Notes: generated by a model not told the origin, from the letters alone. A DNA stretch of 39,166 bases from Deinococcus marmoris DSM 12784 (GCF_000701405.1 NZ_JNIV01000041.1:1-39166), one strand, 5' to 3'; positions 26,225-33,816 are shown, numbered from the stretch's first letter. Translations and numbers: made by a program.

Positions 26225-26574
26225 TGACCCACGCCGATCTGACGCCCACCGATCTTCTGGCCGTCGCCCACGCCGCCGCCAATGTTCCCCTTCAACAGGT
26301 CTTCGCCAGTGGGCCAGGGCACCGCGCCCGCCTGAGCGTCACGCAGGGCGTCGGCCCTTGGCACCATCATCCCAACACCCCCGAAACCTTTATCGTGCTG
26401 GAAGGCGTACTGACGCTGGATTTCCGCGACGCCGACCCGGTCACGCTGGAACGGGGCCACAGCCTGACCGTCCCCGTCGGCCTGTCCCACAGGTCACGCG
26501 CCACGGAGCGGACGGTCAGCCTCAGTCTTGAAGTCGCGGAACCACAGGTGGTTTTAGAGGAAGAACGCTCATGA
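26224..26574 (+). CDS. Small single-domain cupin protein
   Basis: A 116-residue cupin-2 barrel. Motif 1 is seen as PWHHHPNTPETFIVLEG (residues ~41-57), with the His cluster and Glu that normally bind a metal, and motif 2 as VPVGLSHRSRA near the end. The start ATG shares its A with the previous stop (TGATG). Its position between a dehydrogenase and a lactonase suggests an isomerase, epimerase or lactone-handling role for an intermediate, but cupins are too diverse to say. It overlaps the lactonase gene by 4 nt. Confidence 0.8.
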   Translation: MTHADLTPTDLLAVAHAAANVPLQQVFASGPGHRARLSVTQGVGPWHHHPNTPETFIVLEGVLTLDFRDADPVTLERGHSLTVPVGLSHRSRATERTVSLSLEVAEPQVVLEEERS

Positions 26575-27473
26575 GCCACCCGTTTCCCGGTCTGGAGCAG
26601 TTGATTCCCTCTGACGCTGCGCTGGAAAAACTTGCCACTGGAACGGCCTGGGGTGAGGGGGCGGTATGTCTGGACGACGGCGCGGTGCTGTGGAGCGATA
26701 TTCCCGGCAACCGCATCCTGCGCTGGCACCCGCAGGAAAGCACGTCTGAGACGCCATTCAGCGTGGTGATGCAACCCTCCCATTTTCACAACGGCCACAC
26801 CCGCGATGATGGGGGGCGGCTGTATGCCTGCTCGCACGGTGACCGCGCGGTCCTGCGCTCGGCGGACAACGGCCACACTTGGCAGCCGATTGCCACGCAC
26901 CACGGCGACAAACGCCTGAACAGTCCCAACGATGTGATTGTGGCCCGTGACGGTGGCGTGTGGTTCTCGGACCCGCCTTACGGTCTGATCCAGGCCCACG
27001 AGGGTTACGGCGGCGATCAGGAGCAAGAAGGCCACTGGGTTTACCGTCTGGACCCCGCTACGGGCGCGGTGGAGGCCAAAGTCTGCGATCTGCTGCGGCC
27101 CAACGGTCTGGCCTTCAACCTGGACGAGACCACGCTGTACGTGACCGACACGGGCAGAAGCCACGATCCAGAGGGCCGCCACCACATTCACGCCTACCCG
27201 GTTTCGGGCAACACGGTGGGAGAGGGCCAGGTCTTCGCCGCCGTTGACCCTGGCCTGCCCGACGGCATCCGCACCGACGTCCATGGCAACCTGTGGAGCA
27301 GCAGCGGCGGCGGGGTGCAGGTCTTCGCCCCGGACGGCACCCGGCTGGGCGTGGTGCCCGTGCCCGAAGCCATCGGCAACCTGACCTTCAGCCACCTGGA
27401 TCCGTACCTGTACATCGCCGCCAGCAGCAGCCTGTACCGCATCAGCGTTTCAGTCAAGGGAGCCAGATTCTGA
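26571..27473 (+). CDS. SMP-30/gluconolactonase family protein
   Basis: A 300-residue six-bladed beta-propeller. Family landmarks are EGAVCLDDGAVLWSDIPGNR with a metal-binding Glu, RLNSPNDVIVARDGGVWFSDPPYGL with the conserved Asn and Asp ligands, RPNGLAFNLDETTLYVTDTG and PDGIRTDVHGNLWSSSGGGV with the catalytic Asp (residue runs split over loops). No signal peptide, so it acts in the cytosol. It would hydrolyse an aldonolactone to the free aldonate. A lactonase implies that an aldose is oxidised at C1 upstream or that a lactone is imported. No aldose 1-dehydrogenase is obvious unless one of the neighbouring dehydrogenases has that role. Confidence 0.88.
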   Translation: MSHPFPGLEQLIPSDAALEKLATGTAWGEGAVCLDDGAVLWSDIPGNRILRWHPQESTSETPFSVVMQPSHFHNGHTRDDGGRLYACSHGDRAVLRSADNGHTWQPIATHHGDKRLNSPNDVIVARDGGVWFSDPPYGLIQAHEGYGGDQEQEGHWVYRLDPATGAVEAKVCDLLRPNGLAFNLDETTLYVTDTGRSHDPEGRHHIHAYPVSGNTVGEGQVFAAVDPGLPDGIRTDVHGNLWSSSGGGVQVFAPDGTRLGVVPVPEAIGNLTFSHLDPYLYIAASSSLYRISVSVKGARF

Positions 27474-28381
27474 TGCTCCAGCCGACGCAATCCAGGCCCA
27501 GACTGGCCGTCATCGGCACCGGACTCATGGGTCGCCCGATGGGCGTGAGATTGTTGGAAGCGGGTTACGAGGTCACGGTCTACAACCGCTCGCCCGAGAA
27601 TCCGGCGGCGCTGGCAGCGCTTGGGGCCAGGGTGTCGGCCACGGCTGCCGGGGCCGTTCAACACGCCGATCTGGTCATCATCGTGCTGCCCAACGGCTCC
27701 GTCGTTTCAGAGGTGTTGATGGGCGGCGTGTTTGAGGCGGCGCGGCCTGGCACGCTGTTCGTGGACATGAGCAGCATCCACCCGGCGATTGCGCGCGATC
27801 TGGCAGCGGCGGCACAGGCGAAGGGGCTGCGGTTTCTGGATGCCCCGGTCAGCGGCGGCACAGGTGGGGCAGAGCGTGGTGAACTGGCAATCATGGTCGG
27901 CGGCCCGGACGACTGGACCGAGGAAGCAAAGCCGGTGCTGAACACTCTCGGCACAGTGACGCAGGTTGGTCCGTCCGGCAGCGGGCAACTGGCGAAACTG
28001 GTCAATCAGGTGATCGTGGCCGTGACCATCGGCGCGGTGGCCGAGGGGCTAACCCTGGCCCGTGCGGGCGGCGCGGACCCGGCCCGCGTTCGGGAAGCGA
28101 TTCTGGGCGGCTTCGCACGGAGCCGCATCCTGACCGAACACGGCGCGCGCATGATCGAACGCCACTTTGAACCCGGAGGCACCATGACCAACCAAATTAA
28201 AGACCTGGATGTGGCGCTGGACGTGGCCGCGAGTGTTGGGGCGGCCATGCCGCTGACGGCGCGCGCCCGTGAACTGTTCGCCGACTACGCGCAGGCCGAC
28301 GGCGGCGCACGGGCTGGGGATGACCACAGCGCCCTGGTGCGGCACATCGAGGCATTGAGCGGCCTGCTGGTGGAAGGATGA
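27473..28381 (+). CDS. NAD(P)-dependent beta-hydroxyacid dehydrogenase (GarR/HIBADH type)
   Basis: A 302-residue 3-hydroxyisobutyrate-dehydrogenase-family protein. It shows the cofactor loop GTGLMG (15-20), the substrate motif DAPVSGGTGGAERG (123-136) and the catalytic lysine Lys175 with Asn178 (GQLAKLVNQ). The family includes tartronate semialdehyde reductase (GarR), L-threonate dehydrogenase and 6-phosphogluconate dehydrogenase relatives. ATG at 27473 overlaps the previous stop (TGATG); the longer open frame upstream is inside the lactonase gene. In this locus it probably acts on a sugar acid or a C3/C4 fragment of one; the exact reaction cannot be read. Confidence 0.88.
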   Translation: MLQPTQSRPRLAVIGTGLMGRPMGVRLLEAGYEVTVYNRSPENPAALAALGARVSATAAGAVQHADLVIIVLPNGSVVSEVLMGGVFEAARPGTLFVDMSSIHPAIARDLAAAAQAKGLRFLDAPVSGGTGGAERGELAIMVGGPDDWTEEAKPVLNTLGTVTQVGPSGSGQLAKLVNQVIVAVTIGAVAEGLTLARAGGADPARVREAILGGFARSRILTEHGARMIERHFEPGGTMTNQIKDLDVALDVAASVGAAMPLTARARELFADYAQADGGARAGDDHSALVRHIEALSGLLVEG

Positions 28382-29142
28382 CCGTCAACCTGTTCGATCT
28401 GAGCGGCCAGCGCGCACTGATCACCGGGGGCAGCAGTGGCCTGGGATTGGCTCTGGCACGCGGTCTAGCACAGCACGGTGCGGCAGTGGTGCTGAATGGC
28501 CGGGACGTGAGTAAACTCGATGCTGCGGTCATAGGTTTACAGGCTGAGGGTTTCAACGCCAGCGCCGCCCCTTTCGATGTCACGGACGAGACGGCGGTGC
28601 GTGCTGGAATCGCAGATGTTTTGGCAGGCGGTGAACTCCACATCCTGATCAACAACGCCGGAATCCAGCGCCGCGCCCCGCTGACCGAACTGACCCTCGA
28701 TATCTGGAACGAGGTGCTGATCACCAACCTGACGGCGGCCATGCTCGTCTCGCGCGAGGTTGCGCCGCATTTTCTGGCGCGGGGTAGCGGGAAGGTTATT
28801 AACATCCTGTCGGTGATGTCCGAAGTCGGGCGGCGTACCATCTCGCCCTACACGGCGGCAAAGACGGGTCTTAAGGGCCTGACACGCGCCATGTGCGCCG
28901 AGTGGGCAGAAGGTGGCATACAGGTCAACGGCATCGGCCCCGGCTACTTCGCCACCCAGATGAACGCCGCTCTGCTCGCCGACGAGGCGTTCACCGCCTG
29001 GGTCAGTGGCCGCACCCCCGCTGGACGCTGGGGCAACCCGGAAGAACTTGTGGGAGCCGCCGTTTTTCTGTCCTCACGGGCCAGCAGCTACGTGAACGGG
29101 CAGGTCATTTATGTGGACGGCGGCATGCTGTCGGTGCTTTAG
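28378..29142 (+). CDS. Gluconate 5-dehydrogenase-like short-chain dehydrogenase
   Basis: A 254-residue SDR. It has TGGSSGLG (16-23), NNAG (92-95), Ser145 (INILSV) and the Tyr158-x3-Lys162 catalytic pair (YTAAK), ending in YVNGQVIYVDGG. The N-terminal FDLSGQRALITGGSSG and the IQRRAPL segment match IdnO/Gno enzymes, which reduce 5-keto-D-gluconate to D-gluconate. Overlap with the previous gene is 4 nt (ATGA). It is the last gene of the catabolic operon; the transporter operon starts from its own promoter 173 nt on. No gluconate kinase or KDPG-pathway gene is nearby, so the product must be processed by genes elsewhere. Confidence 0.87.
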   Translation: MTVNLFDLSGQRALITGGSSGLGLALARGLAQHGAAVVLNGRDVSKLDAAVIGLQAEGFNASAAPFDVTDETAVRAGIADVLAGGELHILINNAGIQRRAPLTELTLDIWNEVLITNLTAAMLVSREVAPHFLARGSGKVINILSVMSEVGRRTISPYTAAKTGLKGLTRAMCAEWAEGGIQVNGIGPGYFATQMNAALLADEAFTAWVSGRTPAGRWGNPEELVGAAVFLSSRASSYVNGQVIYVDGGMLSVL

Positions 29143-29189
29143 AAACGGCTCTTTTCTCCACATAGTATCGAATCACCCCAAGGGAAGTC

Positions 29190-29219
29190 TTGCATTTCCC
29201 AATTTGTTAGCGCTATCAT
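29190..29219 (+). promoter_or_regulatory. Transporter promoter with LacI-family operator, site 2
   Basis: TTGCAT (29190-29195), an 18-nt spacer and TATCAT (29214-29219) form the promoter. The palindrome TGTTAGCGCTATCA (29205-29218) overlaps the -10, a position suited to repression by exclusion of RNA polymerase. It differs from site 1 at one position. The leader before the binding-protein gene is ~90 nt. Confidence 0.7.
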
Positions 29220-29315
29220 TTGGAACAACACTGAAGTTAGAAGCATTTGATCTGGCTGTTGCCCACTGTGGGCAGCTCCATCTCGCCGTCCCGCCTTGGC
29301 TCTACAGGAGTTTCT

Positions 29316-30737
29316 ATGACTGATCTGCCCCCATCTGGTGATCTCAAAGCTGCACCCACCGCTACCGACAATCCAACGGCCATGACCGAAACCCGGCGCG
29401 AGGTTCTTCGTAAACTTGGCCTGACCACGGCGGCCATCGCGGCGTCCACCACGTTGCCGCACTTCTCCATCGCCGGGGCACAGGCCAGCAGCCGCTACGC
29501 CAAATATAAAGGCAGCACGATTGTGCTGAGCATTCCGGCCCACCCGCACTTCGACGCGGCCATCAAGATGTTCGCGCAGTTCACCCGCGAAACGGGCATC
29601 AGGGTGGAGGCGGACCGCATCGAGACGGGCCGCATGAAGGACAAGCAGCTCTTGGAAATGAGCAAGGGAAGGGGCGATTACGACGTGGTGACCTTTATCG
29701 CCACCTGGAAAGGCGAGTACGTCAAGAAAAAGCTGATCGAGGAAATGCAGCCGTTCCTGAGCAATGCTGCGCTGGCCGATCCCAACTACGACATCAGCGA
29801 TGTGGTGCCGGGGTATCTCCAGAACATCGGACTTGTAGGCGGCAAGAAGGGCTATCTGCCCGGCCCCGGTGCCAAGCTGTACGGCCTGCCCAGCGGCGCA
29901 GAAACCAGCATCATGGCGTACCGCAAGGACATCTTCGCCAGCCTGAAACTCAAGCCGCCCACGACCTACACCGAACTGGAAGCCATGTTGCCCATCATTC
30001 AGGACAAGGGCAAGATCGGGGCCATGACCAGCCGGGGCAAGTCTGGCCACGACGCCATGCACGGTTTTTTGCTGCACCTGAACCCGATGGGCGGTGAGGT
30101 GTTCGACGACAACTGGAAGCCCGTGTTTCAGGAAGCGCCCGGCATCAAGGCGCTGCAATTCATGCAGAAGGTGGTGGCGACCGGCCCCAAGGGCATTCCC
30201 AGCTTCGCCTTCGGCGAGATGTCTAATTCGTTCCTCCAGGGCGAGGCGGCCATCTACATCGATTCCATCGCCATCTTTGGTCCAGCGGCTGACGAGAGCA
30301 AGTCGCGCATCAAGGGCAAGGTGGGGTACGCGCTGCACCCCAAGGCCGCGCGCTACAGCAGCCAGACCGGCGGTTTTGGGCTGGCGATTCCTGCTAACAG
30401 CGCCAACAAGGAAGCGGCGTTCCTGTTCATCCAGTGGCTGACCAGCAAGCAGCAGGACCTGTCGATTGCGCGGCTGGGGGGCAACGCCATGCGGACCAGT
30501 ACCATCAATAACGGCGCGCTCCGCGCCCTGTACCCGCAGTACGCCATTCTCAAAGAGCAGATCAAGTATGCCAACCCCGACTGGCGGCCCATCATCCCGG
30601 AGTGGGACGCACTGAACATCCAGATTTTCGGTATCGCGGTCAATGAGGGCCTGACTGGCAAGAATGCCCAGGCCGCGTTGCAGGGTGCAGTCGGCCCGGT
30701 CACGGACCTGATGAAGCGGGCGGGCTACTACAGCTAA
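29316..30737 (+). CDS. ABC transporter sugar-binding protein (CUT1), Tat-type signal
   Basis: A 473-residue family-1 extracellular solute-binding protein. The long N terminus (1-24) precedes a twin-arginine motif, ETRREVLRKLGL (25-36), a hydrophobic stretch and AGAQA near residue 57, so export by the Tat pathway is likely. The mature protein has GSTIVLSIPAHPHFDAAI, FIATWKGEYVKKKLIE, GLPSGAETSIMAYRKDIF and PANSANKEAAFLFIQWLTS, all usual in CUT1 binding proteins. ATG at 29316 is chosen for AGGAG at 29306-29310; ATG at 29382 would keep the Tat motif too. It would bind the sugar, lactone or disaccharide fed to the upstream enzymes. CUT1 systems usually carry sugars or glycosides rather than free aldonates. 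Confidence 0.88.
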   Translation: MTDLPPSGDLKAAPTATDNPTAMTETRREVLRKLGLTTAAIAASTTLPHFSIAGAQASSRYAKYKGSTIVLSIPAHPHFDAAIKMFAQFTRETGIRVEADRIETGRMKDKQLLEMSKGRGDYDVVTFIATWKGEYVKKKLIEEMQPFLSNAALADPNYDISDVVPGYLQNIGLVGGKKGYLPGPGAKLYGLPSGAETSIMAYRKDIFASLKLKPPTTYTELEAMLPIIQDKGKIGAMTSRGKSGHDAMHGFLLHLNPMGGEVFDDNWKPVFQEAPGIKALQFMQKVVATGPKGIPSFAFGEMSNSFLQGEAAIYIDSIAIFGPAADESKSRIKGKVGYALHPKAARYSSQTGGFGLAIPANSANKEAAFLFIQWLTSKQQDLSIARLGGNAMRTSTINNGALRALYPQYAILKEQIKYANPDWRPIIPEWDALNIQIFGIAVNEGLTGKNAQAALQGAVGPVTDLMKRAGYYS

Positions 30738-30746
30738 CTGGCAAAA

Positions 30747-30784
30747 GGCCGGATGGAAAATCGGTTCCTCCGATTCATCCGGCC
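30747..30784 (+). other. Intercistronic stem-loop between binding protein and permeases
   Basis: GGCCGGATG (30747-30755) pairs with CATCCGGCC (30776-30784), and AATCGG (30759-30764) with CCGATT (30770-30775), with a 3-nt internal bulge and a 5-nt loop. It starts 10 nt after the stop and has no T-tract. Such hairpins commonly protect the binding-protein part of the mRNA or cut down transcription into the permeases, giving an excess of binding protein. Confidence 0.6.
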
Positions 30785-30896
30785 CCGTTCAGGACGCCTT
30801 TGATGGGCAGCGTCCTGGCCCTCGCCCGATTGGGGCTGACGGCGGCGCTGCCCTCAGCCCTTTGTCTTACCGCCCCACCGCTGCGAGGTTCTCCCT

Positions 30897-31823
30897 TTGA
30901 AACAACCCCTGATCTCTGCCAGATCGCCCCGCAGTGTCAAGCAGCCGCTGACCCGCCTGACACCCTGGCTGTTCGTGCTGCCTGCCACCTTGATCATGGT
31001 GGTGGCCTGCCTGTATCCGGTGCTTCAGGCGCTGCGCCTGTCCTTTTACAACTGGAGCATTGGCACACCGTGGACAGAGGCCGTCTTCACCGGAGCGCAG
31101 TATTTCGGGCGGCTGGCGCAGGATCCGGCGGTGCGTTCCTCACTGCTGACCACACTGCTGTTCGCGGCCACCGTGGTTATTGCCGAGATGATCCTGGGGC
31201 TGGTGCTGGCGCTGGCGCTGGAAAAACCCATGCGCGGACTGACGCTGTTCCGCACGGTCTTTATCCTGCCGATGATGATCGCGCCCATTGTGGTGGGCCT
31301 GACCTGGCGCTTTCTGTTCGACACCAATTTCGGGGCGATCAACGCGCTGATGACTTCGGTAGGCGTGGGCAAGATTACCTGGCTTGCCGATCCGAATCTG
31401 GCCTTTTTTGCCGTGGTGGTGGCCGATATCTGGCAGTGGACGCCCTTCGTGTTCATCATGCTGGCCGCTGGGTTGCAGAATTTGGACGGCGCGGTGATGG
31501 AGGCAGCGGCCATCGATGGCGCGACGCCCTGGCAGGCCATCTGGACGGTCAAACTACCCATGCTGATGCCGATCATCGTGGTCACGTTGCTGCTGCGCCT
31601 GATTGACGCCTTTCGCGTGCTGGAGGTGGTTTACATCATGACCGGCGGCGGGCCGGGCAACAGCACCGAGATCCTGAGCATGCACATCTATAAAACAGCC
31701 TTTTCAGGCGGGCAACTGGGTTACGCCAGCGCCATCAGCGTGCTGCTGCTGGCCGTGGTGATGGGCCTGAGCGTGGTCGTGCTGCGGCTGAGCAATCCAC
31801 TGTCCGCCGGGAAGAAAGCATGA
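30897..31823 (+). CDS. Sugar ABC transporter permease (CUT1, MalF/UgpA type)
   Basis: A 308-residue permease with about six membrane helices, the first at ~26-45 (FVLPATLIMVVACLYPVL). The cytoplasmic EAA loop is EAAAIDGATPWQAIWTVKLP at about 203-222, which contacts the ATPase. TTG at 30897 is the start, with GAGGTT upstream as a weak Shine-Dalgarno; a different frame opens earlier but is not protein-like. It ends 4 nt into the next gene (ATGA). It pairs with the following permease to form the channel for the sugar delivered by the binding protein. Confidence 0.9.
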   Translation: MKQPLISARSPRSVKQPLTRLTPWLFVLPATLIMVVACLYPVLQALRLSFYNWSIGTPWTEAVFTGAQYFGRLAQDPAVRSSLLTTLLFAATVVIAEMILGLVLALALEKPMRGLTLFRTVFILPMMIAPIVVGLTWRFLFDTNFGAINALMTSVGVGKITWLADPNLAFFAVVVADIWQWTPFVFIMLAAGLQNLDGAVMEAAAIDGATPWQAIWTVKLPMLMPIIVVTLLLRLIDAFRVLEVVYIMTGGGPGNSTEILSMHIYKTAFSGGQLGYASAISVLLLAVVMGLSVVVLRLSNPLSAGKKA

Positions 31824-32713
31824 TCACCGCACCTGCCGGGCGGGAATTACAGGCGGGCGCGGCGCAGTCTCATCGTCCACGCCGGACGGGCGGCGTGCTG
31901 CGTGGGCTGCTGCTGGCGGTGATGGGCATCCTGAGCATGTTTCCGCTATACATGATGTTTACCACGTCGTTCAAGGTGCAGACGCAGATCTTCATGCCGG
32001 GGGCCACCTTCTTCTCCCGCGAATTCTGGTTGTTCACGCCCACGCTGGAAAATTACCGCAGCGTGCTGGTGGACGGCAATTTCGTGCGTTACCTCACCAA
32101 CAGTCTGATCGTGGGCGTGGTCAGCACCATCCTCACCCTGCTGCTTTCGGTGCTGGCGGCCTACGCACTGGCGCGCTTCCAGTTCATGGGACGCGGCGTG
32201 ATCTCGTGGACCAGCCTGCTCTTGAGAACCGTGCCGCTTGTGGTGCTGGTTGTCCCGGTCTTCGGCATCTGGCAGAGCTGGGGCATCAGCGACACGCTGC
32301 CGGGATTAATCCTGCTGTACACCGCTGTCAATATCCCGTTCGCCATCTGGGTGCTGTACGGTTTCATCGCCCAGGTGCCGCCGGAGCTAGAGGAAGCGGC
32401 GGCGGTAGACGGGGCCTCGCCCTTCCGCACCTTTTTCGCCGTGGTGCTGCCGCTGATTCGTCCCGGCCTCGCCGCCGCCGGAATCTTCGTATTCCGGGTG
32501 GCCTGGAACGAATTCATTCTGGCGCTGGTGCTGACCAACCGCTTTTCCCGCACCATGCCAGTGGAAATTGCCGCCAACATCACAGACGTGGGCGTGGAGT
32601 GGGGCCGCGTGATGGCAATGGGCGTGCTGATCGCCATTCCGCCGCTGCTGTTCACGCTGCTGGCCGCCCGCCAACTGATTGCCGGACTCACCGCCGGAGC
32701 CGTCAAGGGTTAG
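31820..32713 (+). CDS. Sugar ABC transporter permease (CUT1, MalG/UgpE type)
   Basis: A 297-residue second permease. It has a first helix at ~30-52 (LLLAVMGILSMFPLYMMFTT), a periplasmic segment with ENYRSVLVDGNFVRYLTNS, and the EAA loop EEAAAVDGASPFRTFFAVVL (about 191-210). Start ATG overlaps the first permease stop. No ATPase gene follows; CUT1 systems often share one MsmK/UgpC-type ATPase encoded elsewhere, so this transporter probably depends on it. The b561-like gene follows 11 nt after the stop. Confidence 0.9.
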   Translation: MITAPAGRELQAGAAQSHRPRRTGGVLRGLLLAVMGILSMFPLYMMFTTSFKVQTQIFMPGATFFSREFWLFTPTLENYRSVLVDGNFVRYLTNSLIVGVVSTILTLLLSVLAAYALARFQFMGRGVISWTSLLLRTVPLVVLVVPVFGIWQSWGISDTLPGLILLYTAVNIPFAIWVLYGFIAQVPPELEEAAAVDGASPFRTFFAVVLPLIRPGLAAAGIFVFRVAWNEFILALVLTNRFSRTMPVEIAANITDVGVEWGRVMAMGVLIAIPPLLFTLLAARQLIAGLTAGAVKG

Positions 32714-32724
32714 GGTTCTTTTGC

Positions 32725-33477
32725 ATGTTGCCCGAATGGATTTTGCTGCACGCCGGGCTGATGTTGACTGCGTGGGTGCTGGTGCTGCCCGCCGGAATCC
32801 TGATTGCCCGCTTTTTCAAGGTCACGGCCCGGCAGGGTTACCCGCGCGTGCTGGACAACCGCCTCTGGTTCAAGGCGCATGTGGTGATGCAGTACGCCGG
32901 CGTGATCTGCACCACGCTGGGACTGGCGCTGGCGTGGTTTCACACCGGACGCCTGAATCTGAGTATGCCTCACACTCTGCTGGGTCTGGGCGCGGTCGCG
33001 CTGGGCTGGCTCCAGATCATCTGGGGCGTGCGCCGGGGCAGCAAGGGCGGCCCCACCGATCCCGCCGGGATGCGCGGTGACCATTACGACATGACCCCGC
33101 ACCGCTGGGTCTTTGAGTGGATTCACCGGGGCGGCGGTTACCTGGCCCTGCTGCTGGCATTGGGGGCCGCCTGGAGCGGGTTGCGACTGGTGAATGCGCC
33201 GGGCTGGATAGGCTGGATCCTGTTGCTCTTCCCGCTGCTGTTTGCCACCGCGTTCTGGTTGCTCTCCCGCCAACGCTGGCGCGTGACCAGTTCCTACACC
33301 GCCATCTGGGGGCCAGCCCACCCGCAGCCGGGGATCAGGCTCCTTGTACCTCCAGCGCACCATGACCAGAGGCCAGAAGTGATGGGCCGTCATACCTCCA
33401 GTCGCCTGGGTCTGATCCTGATCTGTGTCCTGTTGCTGCTGGCCGTGTGGCGCAGCCGGACAGCCGCCAGCCACTGA
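32725..33477 (+). CDS. Cytochrome b561-like membrane protein
   Basis: A 250-residue membrane protein with about six helices. Histidines lie at or near the helices: His9 (ILLHAGLM), His52 (WFKAHVVMQYAG), His83 (MPHTLLGLG), His126 and His134 (HRWVFEWIHRGGGY). This fits b-type haem ligation as in cytochrome b561/DOMON-linked domains. A 7th hydrophobic segment (LILICVLLLLAVW) closes the C terminus. ATG at 32725 has only a weak AGGG-type Shine-Dalgarno, 11 nt after the permease stop, so it is co-transcribed with the sugar transporter. A link between sugar-acid dehydrogenases and electron transfer is possible but speculative. Copy B of the 163-bp repeat begins at its stop codon. Confidence 0.78.
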   Translation: MLPEWILLHAGLMLTAWVLVLPAGILIARFFKVTARQGYPRVLDNRLWFKAHVVMQYAGVICTTLGLALAWFHTGRLNLSMPHTLLGLGAVALGWLQIIWGVRRGSKGGPTDPAGMRGDHYDMTPHRWVFEWIHRGGGYLALLLALGAAWSGLRLVNAPGWIGWILLLFPLLFATAFWLLSRQRWRVTSSYTAIWGPAHPQPGIRLLVPPAHHDQRPEVMGRHTSSRLGLILICVLLLLAVWRSRTAASH

Positions 33478-33642
33478 TACGGATTCCGATGAAGAGGTGT
33501 TGAAAACACCCGCAATCCGAGTGGGACTTGCAGAGCTGGGCAGGGGAGCGAGTAGGAGAAAAACAGCCCTCCGGGCGTGGAGTGTGGAGACGCTGCGCTT
33601 TCCCGATCTCTCCCGCGTTCCAAACGGACTCCGTATGAACTG
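33477..33642. repeat. 163-bp dispersed repeat with terminal inverted repeats, copy B
   Basis: ATACGGATTCCG (33477-33488) and CGGACTCCGTAT (33625-33636) are inverted at 11 of 12 positions, so the element is about 160 bp between ends. It matches copy A (22499-22664) almost base for base, including the internal hairpin GGTGTTGAAAACACC. The left end overlaps the last base of the b561-like gene's stop codon. No coding capacity and no clear target duplication. Confidence 0.8.
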
Positions 33643-33696
33643 CGGCTCGGGGTGGCTGGGATAGACCTCGGCAAAGGTGGGCGCGTCGGCGGACAT
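33637..33696 (-). pseudogene. Possible N-terminal remnant of a gene cut by the repeat
   Basis: On the minus strand an ATG at 33696 gives MSADAPTFAEVYPSHPEPQF before running into the repeat. TACCCT ends 5 nt before the ATG, a leaderless-type -10. The peptide reads like a real protein start, and the remainder could have been lost when the repeat or a neighbouring rearrangement arrived. There is no homologous continuation in the window. The rest of 33643-33816 shows nothing recognisable. The evidence is weak. Confidence 0.25.
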
Positions 33697-33816
33697 GCTC
33701 CAGGGTAGGTTCGGCAGTGTCACTTCTGGAAGACGGGGTGCTTGACAGCCGCTAAAATCAGACCTTCTCGTTCCCAATTGCACCCCTATCGCCTGCCGCC
33801 CGCTGGGACGGATTTG

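Noticed and set aside
23145..29142. A complete, named L-idonate pathway
   Set aside because: IdnD- and IdnO-like enzymes are present but the kinase and the usual permease are absent, and a lactonase and extra dehydrogenases do not fit the textbook pathway, so no pathway name is assigned.
22499..33642. A CRISPR array formed by the repeated sequences
   Set aside because: Only two 163-bp copies 11 kb apart and other unrelated repeats; no regularly spaced short repeats or cas genes are seen.
33477..33783. A minus-strand gene from the 33.7-kb ATG through the b561-like gene
   Set aside because: Beyond the first ~20 residues the frame crosses the repeat and the antisense of the b561-like gene; only the short start is protein-like, so just a possible remnant is listed.
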